Positions 1 to 11,258 of a stretch of DNA of 64,000 nt are shown piece after piece; position 1 is the first letter of the stretch; each line of letters starts with the position of its first letter. Origin of the DNA: Streptomyces sp. STR69 (GTDB lineage Bacteria > Actinomycetota > Actinomycetes > Streptomycetales > Streptomycetaceae); assembly GCF_024519455.1 (NCBI RefSeq), contig NZ_JALJRY010000012.1:186001-250000 (forward strand), given 5' to 3'. The notes under the pieces are model-generated. The model had not been told where the DNA came from. It made no database searches and saw only the letters and a program-made list of their open reading frames with translations. A program made the translations under genes and the position numbers.

Positions 1-297
1 CAGGAGCCCTGGCCATGCGTCGGCGCACGCGATCCTAAGGTAGTGGCCGGTGCCACGAGGGTGGGGGCTGATGCAGCCGTCGCCGAGGTACAGGCCCAGG
101 AGATAGGCGTAGGCGTGATTGTCGGCAGGTGGCCCGGGTGCCGGAGCCGTGATGCCGGGCAGGGGTTCGAGGCGGTCCCGCCAGGAGCGGATCGCGGCGC
201 GTGAGATACCGGTCTCGCGACTCACGGAGTTGAGGCTGCGCCCCTGTTCGAGCAGCGCGAGGGCTCGCTTGCGTGTGCTGATGTCGTACATGTGCAT
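1..297 (-). CDS. HTH / LAGLIDADG-like DNA-binding protein, 3' part missing
   Basis: Partial gene running off the left edge; 99 codons are visible. The protein begins MHMYDISTRKRALALLEQ; a second ATG two codons in (291) is an equally good start. Residues about 8-45 form a helix-turn-helix of the transposase/Hin type (SRETGISRAAIRSWRDRL). Residues about 65-80 read YLLGLYLGDGCIS, which matches the first LAGLIDADG helix of homing-endonuclease-like folds. Proteins with this HTH plus LAGLIDADG-like layout are common in Streptomyces and are usually called transcriptional regulators; nuclease activity is unproven and cannot be judged from this fragment. It lies just downstream of a tRNA gene on the same strand, separated by a strong hairpin, so it is probably transcribed on its own. 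No convincing ribosome-binding site precedes either start. Confidence 0.75.
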   Translation of the reverse strand, partial: MHMYDISTRKRALALLEQGRSLNSVSRETGISRAAIRSWRDRLEPLPGITAPAPGPPADNHAYAYLLGLYLGDGCISPHPRGTGHYLRIACADAWPGLL

Positions 298-332
298 ACT
301 CTGTGAGAGTGATCGCGATGACACGCAGCAGA

Positions 333-366
333 AAGCGGAGGTTCACGCGAACGTGAACCTCCGCTT
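333..366 (-). terminator. Hairpin terminator of the tRNA gene
   Basis: Perfect 15-bp stem with a 4-nt loop; the loop reads TTCG on the minus strand. It lies 30 bp downstream of the tRNA and 36 bp upstream of the HTH gene. On the minus strand the stem runs into TTTCTGC. It probably ends the tRNA transcript and insulates the HTH gene. Confidence 0.75.
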
Positions 367-395
367 AAATGTCAGCCTTCGATTTGAAGGAAAAG

Positions 396-468
396 TACCC
401 CGAGTCGGATTCGAACCGACGCTTGATGGGTTTTGAATCCATTGCCTCTACCGCTGGGCTACCGGGGC
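396..468 (-). tRNA. tRNA with CAA anticodon (Leu by anticodon, class I shape)
   Basis: The minus strand folds into a 73-nt cloverleaf. The acceptor stem is G1-G7 against U66-U72 with G.U at both ends and discriminator A73. The D arm contains GG, the anticodon loop is TTCAAAA (anticodon CAA, reading UUG), and the T arm is GTCGG-TTCGAAT-CCGAC. CCA is not encoded, as is usual in this genus. The variable region is only 5 nt (CAAGC), whereas genuine tRNA-Leu is class II with a long variable arm, and the anticodon stem has an A31.C39 mismatch. The assignment as tRNA-Leu therefore rests on the anticodon alone. It may be charged by another synthetase or have a special role. Confidence 0.8.
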
Positions 469-572
469 CCCTTTGAAACGAAGGTCAGCAGTCTCCCGCT
501 GTGCCCCTACCTTATCGCAGCTAGGTAGGCTCTTGCTCAGCACTACCCCCGTGCCCTGAACGAGGAGCCCCC

Positions 573-1229
573 GTGACCGCCCCCGAGTCGCCCCAGCCCG
601 TAGACGCGCCCGACGACGACAAGTCGCACGTGCCTCCGCTGACGACCCGTGTCGTCATCGCCGAGGACGAGGCCCTGATTCGGCTCGATCTCAAAGAGAT
701 GCTCGAAGAAGAGGGGTACACCGTCGTCGGTGAGGCCGGTGACGGTGAGCAGGCCGTCGAGCTGGCCCGTGAGCACAAGCCCGACCTCGTGATCCTCGAC
801 GTGAAGATGCCCAAGCTGGACGGTATCTCCGCGGCCGAGAAGATCGCCGAGGAGGGCATCGCGCCGGTGCTGATGCTCACCGCCTTCTCGCAGCGCGACC
901 TCGTCGAGCGGGCCCGGGACGCCGGTGCGATGGCGTACCTGGTGAAGCCGTTCAGCAAGAGCGATGTCGTGCCCGCGATCGAGATGGCCGTATCGCGTTT
1001 CACCGAGCTGAAGCAGCTGGAGCAGGAGGTCGCCGACCTCACGCTGCGGCTGGAGACCCGCAAGCTGGTCGACCGTGCGAAGTCGATCCTGCAGACCGAG
1101 TACGGACTGTCCGAGCCGGCCGCGTTCCGGTGGATCCAGAAGACGTCGATGGACCGCCGGATGTCGATGCAGCAGGTCGCCGAGGCGGTCATCCAGGACG
1201 CGGACGAGAAGAAGTCCTCGAAGGGCTGA
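573..1229 (+). CDS. pdtaR: ANTAR-domain response regulator PdtaR
   Basis: 218 aa, GTG start with GAGGAG 5 nt upstream; a TAGGCT box lies at 526-531. Residues about 25-140 are a receiver domain: acidic pocket in VVIAEDEALIR, phospho-acceptor Asp in VILDVKMP, and Lys in YLVKPF. Residues about 150-210 are an ANTAR RNA-binding domain (LVDRAKSILQ ... AFRWIQKTSMDRRMS). In actinobacteria PdtaR is the response partner of the histidine kinase PdtaS; phosphorylated ANTAR proteins bind paired hairpins in mRNA and act as antiterminators. The kinase gene is not in this window, so the regulator is an orphan locally. A hairpin at 1247-1293 separates it from the convergent liv operon. Confidence 0.93.
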   Translation: MTAPESPQPVDAPDDDKSHVPPLTTRVVIAEDEALIRLDLKEMLEEEGYTVVGEAGDGEQAVELAREHKPDLVILDVKMPKLDGISAAEKIAEEGIAPVLMLTAFSQRDLVERARDAGAMAYLVKPFSKSDVVPAIEMAVSRFTELKQLEQEVADLTLRLETRKLVDRAKSILQTEYGLSEPAAFRWIQKTSMDRRMSMQQVAEAVIQDADEKKSSKG

Positions 1230-1246
1230 CACCCGCGACGGTACGT

Positions 1247-1293
1247 ACGACGAGGCCCGCCGCCCCCGAAGCCGGGGGCGCGGGCCTCGTCGT
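1247..1293. terminator. Bidirectional hairpin between pdtaR and livF
   Basis: Long GC-rich inverted repeat: ACGACGAGGCCCGC pairs with GCGGGCCTCGTCGT apart from an inner bulge, and an inner GCCCCCG/CGGGGGC stem continues it. It sits 17 bp after the pdtaR stop and 25 bp after the end of convergent livF, so it can serve both genes. Confidence 0.7.
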
Positions 1294-1318
1294 AGCGGAC
1301 CGACCGGAAGACGGGGAC

Positions 1319-2031
1319 TCAGTCCTCGCCGAGGTACGCCTTCCGTACCGACTCGTCGTGCAGCAGGTCCTCGCCCGTGCCGGAGAGGACGATGTTGCCG
1401 ACCTCCATGACGTGGCCCTGGTCGGCGAGCGACAAGGCTGCCTGGGCGTTCTGTTCGACCAGGAGGATCGTCGTGCCGGACGCCTTGAGCTCCACGATCG
1501 TCGCCATGATCTTCTGCATCATGATCGGGGAGAGGCCCATGGACGGCTCGTCCAGCATGAGCAGTTTCGGCTGGGACATGAGCGCGCGGCCCATGGCCAG
1601 CATCTGCTGCTCGCCGCCGGAGAGGGTTCCCGCGGCCTGCTTCTGACGTTCGCCGAGGATCGGGAAGAGGTCGTAGGCGCGCTGGATGTCCTTCTCGATG
1701 CCTGCGTTGTCCTTGCGGAGGAAGGCGCCGAGCTGGAGGTTCTCCGCGATGGTGAGGCGGGGGAAGATGTGCCGGCCTTCGGGGGAGTGGGCCAGGCCGA
1801 GGGCGACGATCTTGTGGGCGGGGACGCTGTTGAGCGGCTTGCCGTCGAAGGTGATCTTGCCGCCGGAGGGCTGGAGCAGGCCCGAGAGGGTGCGCAGGGT
1901 CGTGGTCTTGCCGGCGCCGTTGGTGCCGATGAGGGTGACGACCTGGCCGGCCTCGACGCTGAAGGAGATGCCCTTGACGGCTTCGATCTTGCCGTAGGAG
2001 ACCCTGAGGTCCTCGACCTCCAGTAGTGCGG

Positions 2032-2035
<4 letters not shown>
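1319..2035 (-). CDS. livF: Branched-chain amino-acid ABC transporter, ATPase LivF
   Basis: 238 aa, the usual LivF length. Walker A is GTNGAGKT (about residues 36-43), the ABC signature is LSGGEQQM, and Walker B is LLMLDEPSMGLSP, where the SMGLSP ending is typical of LivF. It is one of the two cytoplasmic ATPases driving import of Leu/Ile/Val or related amino acids through the LivHM permease. It is the last gene of a minus-strand operon; its ATG overlaps the livG stop by 4 bp (ATGA), so translation is probably coupled. Confidence 0.93.
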
Positions 2036-2871
<836 letters not shown>

Positions 2872-2877
2872 GGCTCT

Positions 2878-4755
2878 CTACGCCCCTGCCTTGGTGATGG
2901 CCGGTTCGTCGGTCAGGGTCGTGGTGTCCGGTACGTCGAGCTGGCCGGTCTCGTGGAATTCGAGCTGGCGTCGGCGGTTGGGGATGATTCCTTCGGGGCG
3001 GAAGCGCATCAGGAGGATGAGCGCGATGCCGAAGGCGAGGAGTGACTTGTCCTGGAGGGCGACGAGCTTCTCCGGGAGCAGGTAGAGCAGGGCGGCGCCG
3101 AGGAAGGGTCCGGAGACGGTGCCCATGCCGCCGAGGACGACGGCGGCGAGGAGGAACGCGGAGTTGGGCGGGGCCGCTCCGGCGAACTGGTACGGGGTGG
3201 GCACGACGCTGTAGGTGACGTGGGCGCTGACGGTGCCGGCGAGGCCGGCGAGGGTGGCGCCGAGGGCGAAGGCGATGAGTTTGACGCGGAAGCCGTTGAT
3301 GCCCATGGCGGTGGCGGCGGTCTCGTCCTCGCGGATGGCGATCCAGGAGCGGCCGATGCGGGAGTCGGAGGCGCGGCGGTAGATCGTGATCACGAGGGCC
3401 ATGATCAGGACCATCAGCAGGTAGTAGTTGGCGAACCGGCCGATGGTGAATCCGGCGATGTCGTGGGTGTCCCCGAAGTTGAAGCCGAAGAACGACAGGT
3501 CGGGGATGGCCGGGATGCCGTTGGGGCCGTTGGTGATGTCGGGGCCGGAGACGCCGTCCATGTTGTTGACGGCGATGCGGAAGATCTCTCCGAAGCCGAG
3601 GGTGACGATGGCGAGGTAGTCGCCGCGCAACCGCAGGGTGGGGGCGCCGATGAGGACGCCGAAGATCAGGCTGGCGGCGGCGCCGGTGAGGGCGGCGGCC
3701 CAGAAGGGGAACTGGATGTTCGAGAACTTGGAGAACTCGGAGCCGGAGACCAGGGCGGCGGTGTAGGCGCCGACGCCGAGGAAGGCGACGTAGCCGAGGT
3801 CGAGGAGTCCGGCGAGGCCGACGACGATGTTGAGGCCGAGGGCGACGGTGCCGAAGATGAGGATGTTGACGCCGAGGTTGGCGTAGTGGTCGTTGGTCTG
3901 GGTGAAGGGGAAGCCGATCGCGGCGACGAAGCCCATGGCGAGGGCGAAGCTGCGGTTGGTGGCGGTGAGGTGGCTGAACCGGTCGAAGAGGCCGGCGCTG
4001 TGCAGGGCCCAGGAGGTGAAGACGACGACGATGAGGAAGCCGACGAAGAGTTGGTCCTCGGCGTCGATGCCATAGGCGAAGACGGTGAGGCCGAGGGCGG
4101 CGACGATCGTGATGATCAGTCGCTGGACCCAGGGGGCGGTGGGCGCGGCGGCGGGGATGGAGTCGGGCTTGCCGATGTAGGCGTTGAGGAACCTGACGCC
4201 GGCGAGGACGAGTCGCCACCGGGAGCGGCCGTGGGCGGCGAGGTAGTCGCTGGAGGCTTTCTTCGCCTTGCGGGTCGAGTCTTCGCCGGCGGGCAGGGCG
4301 AAGGCGCCGATGACCGTGGCGAGGGAGGCGACGGCCGCGATGTACGCGCCGGGTTCGAGGTTGACGACTCCGCCGAGTTTCACGGCGATCGCGATGACCG
4401 TGTACCAGGTGGTGGCGAAGACGCCGAGTGCGGCGAGGAGGGTGGGTCCGGTGGCGCCGGCGGGGGTGAGCCAGCCGAGGCCGCGGATGCCGTATCCGGC
4501 GAGGGCGAAGAGGGCTACGAGGATGCCGCCCACGACGGTGAGCCACTGGAGGCCACCGGGGTAGCCGTAGACCGTGAGGTCGCCGGGGAAGTCGGAGGTC
4601 CACGTCCAGGCGAGGAACGCGGAGACGACGGTGGCGATGCCGCCGCCGAGGGTGAGGGCGCGGGCCGCCGCGGCCGGCAGTGGGATGAGGCCCTGGTGCG
4701 CGGTGGCGGGGGCGTCGGAGGGCGGGGTGGCCGGAGTCTTGGTCGTCTCGGTCAT
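2878..4755 (-). CDS. livM: Branched-chain amino-acid ABC permease LivM with N-terminal membrane extension
   Basis: 625 aa, clearly longer than textbook LivM (about 330-430 aa). The LivM core is the C-terminal half (from about residue 290): NILIFGTVALGLNIVVGLAGLLDLG, then the LRLRGDYLAIVTLGFGEI motif and the EDETAATAMGI coupling segment that contacts the ATPases. The first 270 residues add several hydrophobic segments (about residues 35-50, 70-95, 115-150, 205-255), so this is a LivM with an added N-terminal membrane module. I have seen similar long forms in other actinomycetes. It forms the permease with LivH and lies 4 bp from livH and 6 bp from livG. Confidence 0.92.
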   Translation of the reverse strand: MTETTKTPATPPSDAPATAHQGLIPLPAAAARALTLGGGIATVVSAFLAWTWTSDFPGDLTVYGYPGGLQWLTVVGGILVALFALAGYGIRGLGWLTPAGATGPTLLAALGVFATTWYTVIAIAVKLGGVVNLEPGAYIAAVASLATVIGAFALPAGEDSTRKAKKASSDYLAAHGRSRWRLVLAGVRFLNAYIGKPDSIPAAAPTAPWVQRLIITIVAALGLTVFAYGIDAEDQLFVGFLIVVVFTSWALHSAGLFDRFSHLTATNRSFALAMGFVAAIGFPFTQTNDHYANLGVNILIFGTVALGLNIVVGLAGLLDLGYVAFLGVGAYTAALVSGSEFSKFSNIQFPFWAAALTGAAASLIFGVLIGAPTLRLRGDYLAIVTLGFGEIFRIAVNNMDGVSGPDITNGPNGIPAIPDLSFFGFNFGDTHDIAGFTIGRFANYYLLMVLIMALVITIYRRASDSRIGRSWIAIREDETAATAMGINGFRVKLIAFALGATLAGLAGTVSAHVTYSVVPTPYQFAGAAPPNSAFLLAAVVLGGMGTVSGPFLGAALLYLLPEKLVALQDKSLLAFGIALILLMRFRPEGIIPNRRRQLEFHETGQLDVPDTTTLTDEPAITKAGA

Positions 4756-4759
4756 GTGA

Positions 4760-5689
4760 TCACGCCCTGTCCGCGACGCGTTCGCCGAGCAGGCCCTGTG
4801 GCCTGAACAGCAGTACGAGGATGAGGAGACAGAAGGCCCAGACGTTGGCCCAGCCGGATCCGCCGAGCTGCTGCATGCCGGGGATGTGGTTGATGTAGGC
4901 GGAGGCGAGGGTTTCGGCGACGCCGAGGACGATTCCGCCGAGCATGGCGCCGTAGATGTTGCCGATGCCGCCCATGACGGCCGCGGTGAAGGCCTTGAGG
5001 CCCATCAGGAAGCCCATGCGGTAGCCGATGTTGCCGTACTTGAGGCCGTAGGAGACGGCTGCTACGGCGGCGAAGAAGCCGCCGATGGCGAACGCGATGA
5101 CGATGATGCGGTTGGTGTCGATGCCCATGAGCTGGGCGGTGTCCGGGTCCTGGGCGGTGGCCTGCATGGCGCGGCCGGTGCGGCTCTTGCGGACGAACCA
5201 GGCGAGGCCCGACATGCAGACGATGGCAGCCAGCACGAGGAAGATGTCGGCGTCGGTGATGGTGACGGAGCCCAGGTCGTGGGTGCCGTCGAGGCTCGGG
5301 AAGGAGCGGTCCTTGTCGGCGCCGGGATAGAAGTTCCGGACGAGTTCCTGGAGTGTCAGGGAGAGGCCGATGGCGGTGATCAGGGGCGCCAGCCGTGGTG
5401 CTTGCCGCAGGGGGCGGTAGGCGAATCGTTCGGCCCCTACCGCGACGAGGACGGAGACGATTCCGCCGCCGATCAGCATGAGCGGTACGGCGACCACCAT
5501 CGCGGTGCCGTCGGGCAGGATGTACGCGTAGACCGTGAGGGCGCCGAAGGCCCCGGTCATGAAGATTTCGCCGTGCGCGAAGTTGATGAGCTGGACGATG
5601 CCGTACACCATCGTGTAGCCGATGGCGATCAGCCCGTACATCGAGCCTAGGAGCAGCCCGTTGGCCAGCTGCTGCGGCAGGGTGTTCAC
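4760..5689 (-). CDS. livH: Branched-chain amino-acid ABC permease LivH
   Basis: 309 aa from the GTG at 5689, chosen because GGAGG lies 7 nt upstream (5697-5701). An in-frame ATG at 5725 would add 12 residues without a clear ribosome-binding site. The sequence starts MNTLPQQLANGLLLGSMYGL and continues with the LivH hallmarks GYTMVYGIVQLINFAHGE and VMGGIGNIYGAMLGG; about eight membrane helices are expected. It forms the inner-membrane channel with LivM. It is the second gene of the operon and is separated from the binding-protein gene by a hairpin, so its level may be lower than that of the binding protein. Confidence 0.92.
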   Translation of the reverse strand: MNTLPQQLANGLLLGSMYGLIAIGYTMVYGIVQLINFAHGEIFMTGAFGALTVYAYILPDGTAMVVAVPLMLIGGGIVSVLVAVGAERFAYRPLRQAPRLAPLITAIGLSLTLQELVRNFYPGADKDRSFPSLDGTHDLGSVTITDADIFLVLAAIVCMSGLAWFVRKSRTGRAMQATAQDPDTAQLMGIDTNRIIVIAFAIGGFFAAVAAVSYGLKYGNIGYRMGFLMGLKAFTAAVMGGIGNIYGAMLGGIVLGVAETLASAYINHIPGMQQLGGSGWANVWAFCLLILVLLFRPQGLLGERVADRA

Positions 5690-5760
5690 CGCGTGGCCTC
5701 CATTGTCGCTGGTGGTCGTGTGCACAGATCGCGTGCCTGGGGGTGGGGGGGTGTGACAAC

Positions 5761-5796
5761 GGGCCGCGCGGTCGGGATCCTCCTTCCGCGCGGCCC
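5761..5796 (-). terminator. Intra-operon hairpin between the binding-protein gene and livH
   Basis: Perfect 11-bp stem (GGGCCGCGCGG / CCGCGCGGCCC) with a 14-nt loop, 26 bp after the stop of the binding-protein gene and upstream of livH. In ABC operons such a hairpin commonly lets only part of transcription through and stabilises the upstream message, giving an excess of binding protein over permease. Confidence 0.65.
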
Positions 5797-5822
5797 GTGG
5801 TGCGGTGGTGCTGGAGCTGAGG

Positions 5823-7055
5823 TCAGCTGCCGTTGAAGGTGCCGGTCTTCACGGCCTTCCAGGCGCCGTTGGTGACCTGGTAGACGGTGAGCTGCTTGTT
5901 CGTGGTGTCGCCGTACTCGTCGAAGGCGACCTTGCCGGAGATGCCTTCGAAGTCGGACTTCTGGACGGCGTCGACGACCTTGGAGCGGAGGTCCTTGCTG
6001 TCGGGCAGCTTGTCGCCGTTGGCGTCCTTGACGGCCTTCACTGCCTTGATGATGGCGGTGGCGGCGTCGTAGGCGTAGGCACCGTAGGCGCCGTAGTCAC
6101 CCTTGTAGCCCTTGGCCTTGTAGGTGGCGATGAAGGCCTTGGCGGCGGGCAGGGTGTCGGCGGGGACACCGACGGAGGTGGCGAGGTCGCCCTCGGCCGC
6201 CTTGCCGGCGGTCTGGATGTAGGTGGTGGCGAACATGCCGTCACCGCCGAACAGCGGGATCTTGACGCCGGCGCCCTTGAGCTGCTTGGTGATCTTCTCC
6301 GACTCGTCGTACTGGCCGCCGTAGTAGAGCAGGTCGGCGCCGGAGTTCTTGATCTTGGTGACGAGGGAGCTGAAGTCGGTGTCGCCGGTGTTGACGTGGT
6401 CGGTTCCGGCGATGGTGCCACCGAGCTTCTTGAAGGCGCCGTTGAAGATCCCGGCCAGGCCGGCGCCGTAGGTCTGCTTGTCGTCGACGACGAAGGCCTT
6501 CTTCTTCTTGAGGCCGTTGTACGCGTAGTCGGCGGCGAAGGCACCCTGGAGGGCGTCGGTGGTGGCGGTGCGGAAGTACGTCTTGTACGGCCGCGTCTTG
6601 GTGGTCGCCCAGTCCTTGCCCTGGGTCAGGGCGGGGTTGGTGTTCGAGGGGGAGATCTCGACCATGTTGGCCGAGGCGAACACCTGCTGCATCGACTGGG
6701 CGACGCCGGAGTTCAGCGGGCCGACGGCGCCGACGACGTCGCTCTGGCCGGTGAAGGCGGTGGCGTTGGACTGGCCGGTGGCGGGCTGCGCCTTGTCGTC
6801 CAGGGCCTTGATCTTGAACTTGACGCCGGGGACCCAGTTGTTCTTGTTGGCGTCGTCGACGGCGATCTGGACGCCGTACTGGATACCGAGGCCGGTGGTG
6901 GAGTTCTCACCGGACAGGGGAGCGTCGACGCCGATGGTCAGGGTGGTGGACCCACTGTCACTCTTGCTGCCGCTGTCCCGGGAGCCGCAGGCGGTGAGGG
7001 TCAGAGCTCCGGTGGTGAGTACGGAGGTAAGAATCACCAGAGAACGCTGTCGCAC
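5823..7055 (-). CDS. Branched-chain amino-acid ABC transporter, substrate-binding lipoprotein
   Basis: 410 aa, GTG start. Lipoprotein signal peptide: MRQRSLVILTSVLTTGAL followed by lipobox LTAC (Cys about residue 23), then a Ser/Gly-rich linker (SRDSGSKSDSGS). The rest is a periplasmic-binding-protein type 1 fold of the LivJ/LivK class (IGVDAPLSGENSTTG near the N terminus, IAVDDANK). It captures the amino acid outside the membrane and delivers it to LivHM. It is the first gene of the five-gene operon, whose promoter should lie in 7056-7263. The true ligand, a branched-chain or other hydrophobic amino acid, cannot be fixed from sequence. Confidence 0.92.
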   Translation of the reverse strand: MRQRSLVILTSVLTTGALTLTACGSRDSGSKSDSGSTTLTIGVDAPLSGENSTTGLGIQYGVQIAVDDANKNNWVPGVKFKIKALDDKAQPATGQSNATAFTGQSDVVGAVGPLNSGVAQSMQQVFASANMVEISPSNTNPALTQGKDWATTKTRPYKTYFRTATTDALQGAFAADYAYNGLKKKKAFVVDDKQTYGAGLAGIFNGAFKKLGGTIAGTDHVNTGDTDFSSLVTKIKNSGADLLYYGGQYDESEKITKQLKGAGVKIPLFGGDGMFATTYIQTAGKAAEGDLATSVGVPADTLPAAKAFIATYKAKGYKGDYGAYGAYAYDAATAIIKAVKAVKDANGDKLPDSKDLRSKVVDAVQKSDFEGISGKVAFDEYGDTTNKQLTVYQVTNGAWKAVKTGTFNGS

Positions 7056-7263
7056 AATCTGTCCTTTCCGCAGGCACAGTCGCCCGGGTAGGGGCGGAGG
7101 GTGCTGCGCTGGTACCGAACTCCCGATGGAGCGGTGACTGGCCGTGACTCTAAGCCCGGTCTGTAGGCATGGGCATCGTCGTGCGCTGGCTTGTGACTTT
7201 CTTGTTATGACGTGCCGGTTGGCGGGCTTCGCGGAGGGTGGGTCTCAGCCGGTTTGGCGGAAT

Positions 7264-7935
7264 TCAGCCACGGTCCACATTTTGAGAACCTGCACTTCCG
7301 CTTGGCCGTGGGCCTGGCCTGGCGTTTGTCGTGCCGCAGGCCCTGTGGAGGAGCTGGGAAAGGTCCTTGGAGTACGAGGCGCCGAAGATGAAACTATGGC
7401 GTTGTATTGCGCGCGTGTTACGCAGCGTTACGTCCAGAAAGGCGAGGTCCGCATTCAGGGGCAGTCCCGAACAGTCGGAAACGGATATCTCCACGGTGAC
7501 GCGGCGGGTCGCTCCGGTGTGCACGGTGAAGGACGGTTCCGGGACGGCCTGGGCGATGAGTCCGTCGAAGGCGGCGCCGGTGACCCGCAGGGTGACGGCG
7601 GGTCCGCTGTCCACGGTGACCGCGAAGCGGAAGAAACCGGTCGTGGTGGGGGAGTCGGTGGTCTGGGCGAGTCCGACGTAGCGCCACTCGGTGATGTTCG
7701 CGGGCCAGGGCGTGGGTGGCTGCGGGTCGCTCTGCCGGATGGTGTGGGCGGGCGCCAGGAGGACGGCTCCGACGCTCGTGACGGCGACCGCGCCCGCCGC
7801 GAGCGCGGCTCTGCGGGCGCGCGGCGACAGGGTGTGCCAACGGTCCGTCAGATGGGGCGGGTCGCCGCCGATGACTTCGTAACTCCCGTTCGCCTCCGGC
7901 GAGTCGACGGATTCGACGGGCCCGATACCGCTCAT
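7264..7935 (-). CDS. Hypothetical single-pass membrane protein
   Basis: 223 aa from the ATG at 7935 (MSGIGPVESV), which has GAGG 8 nt upstream; an ATG at 8001 would add 22 low-complexity residues. A short cytoplasmic N terminus with basic WHTLSPRARR is followed by one membrane helix (about residues 41-58, LAAGAVAVTSVGAVLL) and an extracytoplasmic beta-rich domain of about 150 residues (FFRFAVTVDSGPAVTLRVTG ... FAEISVSD-like strands). No catalytic motif seen. The family looks Streptomyces-specific and sits between the liv operon and the thioesterase gene. Function unknown. Confidence 0.75.
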   Translation of the reverse strand: MSGIGPVESVDSPEANGSYEVIGGDPPHLTDRWHTLSPRARRAALAAGAVAVTSVGAVLLAPAHTIRQSDPQPPTPWPANITEWRYVGLAQTTDSPTTTGFFRFAVTVDSGPAVTLRVTGAAFDGLIAQAVPEPSFTVHTGATRRVTVEISVSDCSGLPLNADLAFLDVTLRNTRAIQRHSFIFGASYSKDLSQLLHRACGTTNARPGPRPSGSAGSQNVDRG

Positions 7936-8031
7936 GCCGGCAGCCTCATGGGGAAACGGTAGGGGAGTGGACGGGGGTGCGGAAGACGGAGTCCGGTCCA
8001 CCGCCCCCGATGGGCCGATGGACCGGCGGGG

Positions 8032-8520
8032 TCAGATCGCGGCGCGCGCGGGGATCCCGTCCCCCGGGTTCACGTCCCGCAGCAGACAGGTCAGCCGCGC
8101 GCTGCACACCCGTCGCCCCTCCTCGTCACTGATCACGATCTCGTACGTCGCCGTCGAGCGGCCCCGGTGCAGGGGTGTGGCCACGCCGGTGACCAGGCCG
8201 GAGCGGGCGCCGCGGTGGTGGGTGCAGTTCAGGTCGACGCCGACGGCGATCTTCGTGCTGCCGCCGTGCAGCATCGATCCGATGGAGCCGAGGGTTTCGG
8301 CGAGCACGGCGGAGGCGCCGCCGTGCAGCAGCCCGTACGGCTGGGTGTTCCCTTCGACCGGCAGCGTCCCGACGACGCGCTCGGCGGACGCCTCCTGGAT
8401 CTCCAGGCCCATGCGCGAGCCCAGGTATCCGGCGGAGAAGAGCGCGGGCAGATCGACGCCGAGCGCGGCGTACTCGTCGACGACCTCTTGCGGGAACTGC
8501 ACCTGCTGCTGCTCGCCCAT
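8032..8520 (-). CDS. PaaI-type hotdog-fold thioesterase
   Basis: 162 aa, single hotdog domain. The diagnostic motif GLLHGGASAVLAETLGS (about residues 63-79) carries the HGG turn and the acidic residue on the central helix used by PaaI-like acyl-CoA thioesterases; a second conserved strand is VGVDLNCTHHRGARSG. It probably hydrolyses acyl- or aryl-CoA, but the substrate is unknown. It is followed on the same strand side by the molybdopterin enzyme upstream (8572-10851). A 6-bp inverted repeat at 8560-8575 lies about 40 nt before its start and overlaps the end of the upstream gene. Confidence 0.88.
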   Translation of the reverse strand: MGEQQQVQFPQEVVDEYAALGVDLPALFSAGYLGSRMGLEIQEASAERVVGTLPVEGNTQPYGLLHGGASAVLAETLGSIGSMLHGGSTKIAVGVDLNCTHHRGARSGLVTGVATPLHRGRSTATYEIVISDEEGRRVCSARLTCLLRDVNPGDGIPARAAI

Positions 8521-8559
8521 GGGGCCCGACTCCGTTCGTCGTGATCGCTGTTGCGGCTG

Positions 8560-8571
8560 CTGAGCAAACGC

Positions 8572-8575
<4 letters not shown>
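8560..8575. promoter_or_regulatory. Inverted repeat CTGAGC-N4-GCTCAG
   Basis: 16-bp site with perfect 6-bp arms, 40 nt upstream of the thioesterase start and overlapping the last codons of the oxidoreductase gene. Its size and spacing resemble TetR-family operators, but it could also be a weak transcription hairpin. Confidence 0.35.
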
Positions 8576-10851
<2,276 letters not shown>

Positions 10852-11258
10852 CGCGGGCCCTCCTTCACTGGCACGTGTGCACTACATCTCCGATCCTCGC
10901 ACGCGGTACCGACAACGCCGAGGTCGGTTCGTGGGCTCAATGGTTTCGGCCTGTGCGTGAGGTGTAGGGGGGGCGGGGTGGGCTTGTCCGGCTCCTCGCC
11001 GCGGCGGGCCGGGGCGCGTTCGACCGCGTCCGCCGCAGCGACGGCGGCCTCTCGCGCGAGCGTGGTCCACCGCGCGGTTGCGGGAAGCGGTTCTGCGGGT
11101 CGCGCCGAGTCGGCCGCTCCCGCCGTCGCGGGGGCGGCTCCCGCCATCGCGGCGGGGACTCCGGCCACCTCTCCCGCGACCCCCGTTCATCCCGGCCACG
11201 CCGTCCGTCGCGGCGACCGTGACCCCGACTGTCAGTGGGGCGTGGCAGGATCGGGGTC
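10852..11258. other. Divergent intergenic region between the oxidoreductase gene and polA
   Basis: 407 bp without a gene I can support. It must hold the promoters of both divergent genes, though I see no convincing -35/-10 pair. The polA-proximal half is made of short Gly/Ala/Arg-like triplet runs with imperfect GCTCCCGCC repeats. A minus-strand frame from a GTG near 11172 to 10722 has coding-like third positions at first but overlaps the oxidoreductase start by 130 bp, so I did not call it. Confidence 0.5.

Noticed and set aside
396..468. tRNA as an integration site of a mobile element
   Set aside because: No integrase, excisionase or repeated 3' tRNA end was seen; the left flank is cut by the window edge.
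3220..4806. Plus-strand frame opposite livM
   Set aside because: Gly/Asp/Glu-rich shadow with no start signal and no domain.
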